Below are positions 59,971-64,000 of a DNA stretch of 64,000 nucleotides, piece after piece (positions within the stretch are counted from its first letter, which is position 1; every line of letters begins with the position of its first letter). Origin of the DNA: Abyssicoccus albus (GTDB lineage Bacteria; Bacillota; Bacilli; Staphylococcales; Abyssicoccaceae); contig NZ_RKRK01000002.1 of the NCBI RefSeq assembly GCF_003815035.1, positions 711,956 to 775,955 of the forward strand, in the 5' to 3' direction. The translations under genes were made by a program, and so were the position numbers. The notes under the pieces were generated by a model that made no database searches, was not told the DNA's origin, and worked only from the letters and a program-made list of their open reading frames with translations.

Positions 59971-60223
59971 TGAACCCAAAAAAGTTGAACTTTTTATTAA
60001 GTTACTTTCATAAAAGTAAGATTTCTGTATTCTACAGGAGTCTTGCTTTTTTATTTTCACTTCTTTCTGACTAAATTATAATACTCCATATAAACAATAA
60101 TATCCTCTTCTAATTCATCATAAGAATCAAATGTTTCTCCATAAAACATTTCTTATTTTAAAATACCAAAGAAATTCTCCATCGGAGAATTATCAAGACA
60201 ATTACCTTTTCTAGACATGCTTT
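59971..60223 (-). mobile_element. IS3-family (IS150-like) remnant, one end
   Basis: The end at 59971 (TGAACCCAAAAAAGTTGAAC) looks like an IS150-type terminal repeat. The minus strand then encodes the transposase C terminus, which breaks off at the IS6-type element at 60224. The matching other end is at 60956-61027. Confidence 0.72.
60057..60223 (-). pseudogene. IS3-family transposase C-terminal fragment
   Basis: Frame reads SMSRKGNCLDNSPMENFFG, an in-frame TAA (60153-60155), then MFYGETFDSYDELEEDII and a short altered end at a TGA. The DNSPMENFFG segment with its glutamate is the hallmark of the IS150-type DDE domain. Most of the gene is gone. Confidence 0.85.
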
Positions 60224-60955
60224 GGTTCTGTTGCAAAGTTAGAAAAAGTATAGCTGATCACCATTTTATCCTGTCAGTGTTCGTTTAACTGGCTAACATA
60301 TAACTGATTTCATGGCATGGCGAAAATCTGTAGATCTGAAGAGATCTGCGGTTCTTTTTATATAGAGCATAAATACATTCAATACCTTTTAAAGTATTCT
60401 TGGCCGTATTGATACTTTGATATCTTGTCTTTCTTACTTTAATATGACGGTGATCTTGCTCAATGAGGTTATTCAGGTATTTCGATGTACAATGATAGTC
60501 GAGATTCAGTTTAAACGCTTTAATTACTTTAGCCATTGCTACCTTCGTTGAAGATGCCTGATCTGTAATCACCTTTTGAGGTTTGCCAAATTGTTTAATG
60601 AGCCGTTTGATAAACGCATACGCTGAATGATGATCTCGTTGCTTACGCAACCAAATATCTAATGTACGCCTCATCAATACGCCATTTATAATAGACTTTT
60701 TATGCTTTTTCTTCCAAATTTGATATAAAATTGGAGCATATTCTTGAACCCAACGGTAGATCGTTGAACGATGAACATTTACACCACGTTTTATTAGTGT
60801 TTCAGATATATCGCGATAACTCAGCGCGTATCTTAAATAGTAGCCGACGCCTACAGTGATGACGTCCTTGTTAAATTATTTCTATCTGAAATAGTTCATA
60901 TAGCATGCTCCTTTTTGTTAAAATTATACTATAAATTCAACTTTGCAACAGAACC
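60224..60955 (-). mobile_element. IS431/IS257-like insertion sequence (IS6 family), decayed
   Basis: Both 17-base terminal repeats GGTTCTGTTGCAAAGTT are intact (60224-60240 and 60939-60955). Length is 732 bp against about 790 for IS431/IS257, explained by an internal loss of near 58 bp. No direct target duplication is visible. IS6-type elements are common on staphylococcal resistance plasmids and cassettes. Confidence 0.93.
60285..60899 (-). pseudogene. IS6-family transposase, broken
   Basis: The frame begins MNYFR at 60899 but has stop codons at codons 6 and 8 (TAG, TAA). The middle part to RIDE-like GVLM is followed by a deletion around 60660-60672 that fuses YK-WR-ID region to TLDIWLRKQRD in another frame. 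The C-terminal 120 residues, including DQASSTKVAM and LIEQDHRHIK, remain. It cannot make an active enzyme. Confidence 0.92.
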
Positions 60956-61027
60956 ATCAAGATCATGCTTTTTATTCAAAATAAACACCCTTAAAGTTGA
61001 ATTTTAAGGTTCAACTTTAAGGGTGCA
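60956..61027 (-). mobile_element. Other end of the IS3-family remnant
   Basis: TTCAACTTTAAGGGTGCA (61010-61027) mirrors the end at 59971 with small changes. It includes a 16-bp hairpin (60986-61001 with 61010-61025), which may now also act as terminator for the Nif3 gene. Internal genes of the element are missing. Confidence 0.6.
60986..61025 (-). terminator. Hairpin downstream of the Nif3-like gene
   Basis: Perfect 16-bp stem with an eight-base loop and T-rich run on the minus strand. May be of insertion-sequence origin. Confidence 0.6.
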
Positions 61028-61083
61028 CTTCACTATCACTAAACAAGTTTTTATCTATTTTATATAAGTTAAAATATTTTAAC

Positions 61084-62202
61084 TTATAGTACTTTAAAAG
61101 GATTTGTATTAATTAAACTTTCTTTAATTTCTATAAAATGATTGGATTGATCGTATTTATCTAATCGAGTTAATTGTTCTTCTAAATAAGTTTTGAAATA
61201 TCCTTTAAAAAATGATTCACTGTAATGTTTAATATCTAATACATTTAAACCAATTTGCTCAGCATATTGTGCCTCATGATACTTTATATCTCCTGTCAAT
61301 AACGTATCGACTCCGTTCTGTCTACACACATCAAAATATGGTGAACCACTTCCACCGATTAAAGCAATTTTCTTTACACTATTAGATGATGCAACAACAT
61401 CAATGAATGGAAGATTAAAGGCAATCTTCACATCTTGAACAAATTCTTCAATACCTTTTCCATTTTCAAATTCATGAATTATACCGATTCCATAATCTTC
61501 TTGCTTATTTAATCTGTAAAGATCAAAGACAGGTTCCTCGTAAGGGTGTATCTCATGCACTATCGCTTCAATTTTCTCTTTAGGAATATCATTTACCATT
61601 GTTTCAATCACGACTTCATTAACAGTCGTTAATTCCCCAGCCTTCCCAATATGAGGATTCGCTTCAGCCGTTGGTCTAAACTGCCCTTCACCTTGCAACT
61701 TGTAAAAGCACTCATCATAATTACCTTGTGATCCAATACCATAAGATGAAAGTTTTGATTCGACATCGCGAACAGATTCATTCGGTACAAATATTCTTAG
61801 CTTATAATAATCTTTTGTCTCTTTAGACAATACTTCTGTTGAATCAATATTTAATTGCTTCATCATCATATGACTGACACCTTGATTAAACTTATCTAAG
61901 TTTGTATGAAGTGCTATCAATTGAATGTCATGTTTAATTAATTTTTTAATTATTTGAGATTCATAGTCATTGGTAATATTTTGTCGCTTTGAAAACAAGA
62001 TCGGATGATGGGCTATGATAGTATTATGACCTTGCTCGACAACTTCATCAATGACTTCTAATGTCACATCAAGCGTCACAGTAATCCCTTTAACTTCTTC
62101 ATTAGAATCACCTACAATTAAACCAACATTATCCCAAGACTCAGCCGTTTCAAATGGAGCAATATCATTTAATACAGTTAACAATTTATTGATTTTCATC
62201 AT
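61084..62202 (-). CDS. Nif3-like dinuclear metal protein (YqfO type)
   Basis: 372 residues. NIF3/DUF34 domain split by a PII/CutA-like insert (about 130-230). Metal ligands His65 and His66 in AHHPILF and HxE in KYHEAQ near 325. Molecular function debated; GTP cyclohydrolase I type 2-like label is not proved. ATG 62202 with GAGGTG. Overlaps trmK. Confidence 0.9.
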   Translation of the reverse strand: MMKINKLLTVLNDIAPFETAESWDNVGLIVGDSNEEVKGITVTLDVTLEVIDEVVEQGHNTIIAHHPILFSKRQNITNDYESQIIKKLIKHDIQLIALHTNLDKFNQGVSHMMMKQLNIDSTEVLSKETKDYYKLRIFVPNESVRDVESKLSSYGIGSQGNYDECFYKLQGEGQFRPTAEANPHIGKAGELTTVNEVVIETMVNDIPKEKIEAIVHEIHPYEEPVFDLYRLNKQEDYGIGIIHEFENGKGIEEFVQDVKIAFNLPFIDVVASSNSVKKIALIGGSGSPYFDVCRQNGVDTLLTGDIKYHEAQYAEQIGLNVLDIKHYSESFFKGYFKTYLEEQLTRLDKYDQSNHFIEIKESLINTNPFKVL

Positions 62203-62881
62203 CAATCACCTCTTTAATCATATTTATTCTTTCTGTCAAAGCAACCACCTTGTCACGATGTTTTGACTCATCAATTTGATGAACAATTCGTTCTAAATGT
62301 TGAATTTCATTTTGATATCTTAAATTAAACATTTCACCCTTTTCTTTTAACAGAACAGGCCCAAATTGTCTTTCTTTCTCACTTAATTTTGGAACTTCCT
62401 CATGATTACGTTTTGCATAAATAATTTCATACGTATGTCCATTTTCACGCATGATCAATTCATCCATAATTTCAAAGTTTTGAGCGACTAATTCATCACG
62501 AATCAAATATGAAAATGTGTTACTCTGACATATAACATGTTGGATGGAGTTTAAACGATCAAGTTGCTTATGCAAAATATGAGCAATTAGTTCTTGTCCC
62601 ATTCCACATATCGTGACCGTATCAATTTCATCCGATGGATTCACAACCATTAACCCATCACCCAGTCTAACATCGACTTTATGACTTAACCCTGCACTTT
62701 GGATTGCTTCAACTGAAGCATTGAAAGGACCATTCACCACTTCTCCTGCAATACCAAACTCAAGCTTTCCTAATTCATGTGCTTTAATCAAAAGCTTCGC
62801 ATGATCACTGCCTATATCTGCAATCCTTGTGTTACCATTTATATAATCTAATACTCGTTGTAATCGTTGTTGAATATTCAT
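62186..62881 (-). CDS. trmK: tRNA (adenine(22)-N1)-methyltransferase TrmK
   Basis: 231 residues: Rossmann SAM domain with ADIGSDHAKL (21-30) and VTICGMGQELI, and a C-terminal helical domain. Methylates A22 of tRNA. Between rpoD and the Nif3 gene as in Firmicutes. Confidence 0.93.
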   Translation of the reverse strand: MNIQQRLQRVLDYINGNTRIADIGSDHAKLLIKAHELGKLEFGIAGEVVNGPFNASVEAIQSAGLSHKVDVRLGDGLMVVNPSDEIDTVTICGMGQELIAHILHKQLDRLNSIQHVICQSNTFSYLIRDELVAQNFEIMDELIMRENGHTYEIIYAKRNHEEVPKLSEKERQFGPVLLKEKGEMFNLRYQNEIQHLERIVHQIDESKHRDKVVALTERINMIKEVIDDENQ

Positions 62882-63257
62882 AGTTAAACTCCATTTTTAT
62901 ACTAAATTAATATATATCATTTACTCTTTCAATCAGATTATTGAATAGCAATAATTCATATAAATTAATATGTCCTTCTTATTTATTTTTAATCATTTTA
63001 ATTATTTTTAATTACTATTAATTATTTTAAATTTATTTATTATCGTTTTATTTTAATTAATAATATTCTTGGTCATATCTTTTATTCTACTATTAGTCTA
63101 TTATACCAATTGTACATACATTATTTAAATATGTTACTTTAAAATTCAAATTAATATATAAAACAAAAAAAGAACTTCGATATGAAGGCATCACAAAAAT
63201 TAAAACGCTTGTGATTCAATTCAATACCGAAGTTCTTTTATGATTATTTAAACTGTA
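62882..63257. other. AT-rich intergenic region cccA to trmK
   Basis: Apart from the cccA terminator this is a very AT-rich stretch (about 62950-63130) with repeated TTTTAATTATT-type runs. I see no gene or RNA. Possibly bent DNA upstream of the trmK promoter. Confidence 0.6.
63168..63240. terminator. Terminator after cccA
   Basis: Outer arms AAAAGAACTTCG (from 63168) and CGAAGTTCTTTT (to 63239), with an inner TCACAA/TTGTGA stem (63191-63196 with 63210-63215). Confidence 0.8.
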
Positions 63258-63623
63258 TTACATTTCTTTAAAGTGTTTAATTAATGCATCTAGATCTTTA
63301 TCAGCGATCTTACTTTCATCAAATGAAGGCATGCTTCCTTTACCTTCACGGATGATTTTTTTAAGTTCAGCATCATCTTTAGAGTTCCCCGCTAATGCAG
63401 GTCCCATACCACCTGATAAATCTTGACCGTGACATGATGCACAGTTATCTTTAGCAAATGAAGCAGCGTCGAACTCTCCACCGCCACCTTCAGCTTGCTC
63501 TTGTCCAGCTTCTTCACCTTCTCCACCTTCAGGTTGGTTTGCTCCAATTGAAGACATGAAGAAAATTAAGCCTACGCCTAATAACATGATGAGTAAGAAT
63601 GGAATAATAGGATTACGATTCAT
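63258..63623 (-). CDS. cccA: Membrane-anchored cytochrome c (c550/c551 type)
   Basis: 121 residues. Membrane helix 7-25, a Gly/Glu/Gln-rich flexible linker (30-50), then a small class I cytochrome c with CASCH (61-65) and axial Met98 in GSMPSF. Electron carrier on the outer membrane face, as B. subtilis CccA, which is also next to rpoD. S. aureus has no c-type cytochrome; oxidase-positive relatives do. Confidence 0.92.
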   Translation of the reverse strand: MNRNPIIPFLLIMLLGVGLIFFMSSIGANQPEGGEGEEAGQEQAEGGGGEFDAASFAKDNCASCHGQDLSGGMGPALAGNSKDDAELKKIIREGKGSMPSFDESKIADKDLDALIKHFKEM

Positions 63624-63723
63624 AATAAGTTCCTCCCTTTTATTTTACACATATGCAAATACTATTTTATACTACTTTGTTTAATTTTCAAAGCATTTAT
63701 TCAAACTATTTAATCAAAATATA

Positions 63724-64000
<277 letters not shown>

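Noticed and set aside
60216..60223. Target-site duplication of the IS6-type element
   Set aside because: The eight bases directly outside the two ends (CATGCTTT and ATCAAGAT) differ; the repeat is displaced, so not a normal duplication.
62882..63130. Possible small RNA in the AT-rich stretch
   Set aside because: No promoter-terminator pair or stable hairpin apart from the cccA terminator.

Overview
The window is a low-GC Firmicutes chromosome segment with Shine-Dalgarno sites of the AGGAGG type, dense genes mostly on the minus strand, and many strong hairpin terminators. The proteins look staphylococcal (Fur, zwf with its AraC-type neighbour, gcv, comG, sodA, zur-mreBA-nfo-cshB). Three traits argue against S. 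aureus itself: a membrane-anchored cytochrome c next to rpoD, genes of the non-mevalonate (MEP) isoprenoid route (dxs, ispG, ispH), and a phosphotransbutyrylase / branched-chain amino acid dehydrogenase / butyrate kinase module. Together they best fit the oxidase-positive relatives, i.e. Mammaliicoccus (former S. sciuri group), with Macrococcus second. This is an inference; no marker gene such as 16S is present.

Layout: 1-438 is a cut-off xerD; 508-4682 carries fur, a Nudix hydrolase, an aldo/keto reductase, an alpha/beta hydrolase and RNase Z; 4786-8591 holds the oxidative pentose phosphate genes zwf and gnd with an AraC-family regulator between; 8621-15925 has a tripeptidase-like enzyme, a miniprotein, a FUSC exporter, a bacilliredoxin, buk, bcd, ptb, DUF2627 and a phosphodiesterase; 15927-26524 is the conserved recN-dxs-ispA-xseBA-nusB-gls24-accCB-efp-pepQ block; 26704-38187 has a YkyA lipoprotein, YqhQ, LipM, a rhodanese-like protein, the glycine riboswitch with gcvT-gcvPA-gcvPB, aroK and the comG pseudopilus operon; 38413-43728 has small membrane proteins, an MBL hydrolase, glucokinase, rhomboid protease and 5-FTHF cyclo-ligase; 43818-48422 is pstSCAB-phoU; 48926-59827 has a class B PBP, sodA, an orphan membrane protein, ispG, the zinc system zur-mreBA with nfo and cshB, and ispH; 59971-61027 is a scar of two nested insertion sequences; 61084-64000 has a Nif3-like protein, trmK, cccA and the cut-off rpoD.

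From memory of the B. subtilis map the gene order is close to the ancestral Bacillus order, with conspicuous losses: the branched-chain keto acid dehydrogenase genes beside buk, ahrC and the TlyA-type gene between recN and dxs, and rpmG beside the 5-FTHF cyclo-ligase. Pathways link across the window: accBC, buk/bcd/ptb feed fatty acid synthesis; dxs, ispG, ispH and ispA belong to isoprenoid synthesis; gcvT/gcvP and LipM belong to glycine cleavage and lipoylation.

The most interesting regulatory signals are an identical TGGTC-N-GACCA palindrome embedded in the promoters of both buk and accBC (suggesting one unseen repressor tying acyl-CoA metabolism to malonyl-CoA synthesis), a near-consensus Zur box upstream of cshB-nfo-mreAB-zur, a four-repeat Pho box before pstS, a PerR-like box before fur, and a singlet glycine riboswitch overlapping the end of aroK. 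Nothing here is clearly a new defence or secretion system; the accBC/buk regulon is the best candidate for something undescribed.
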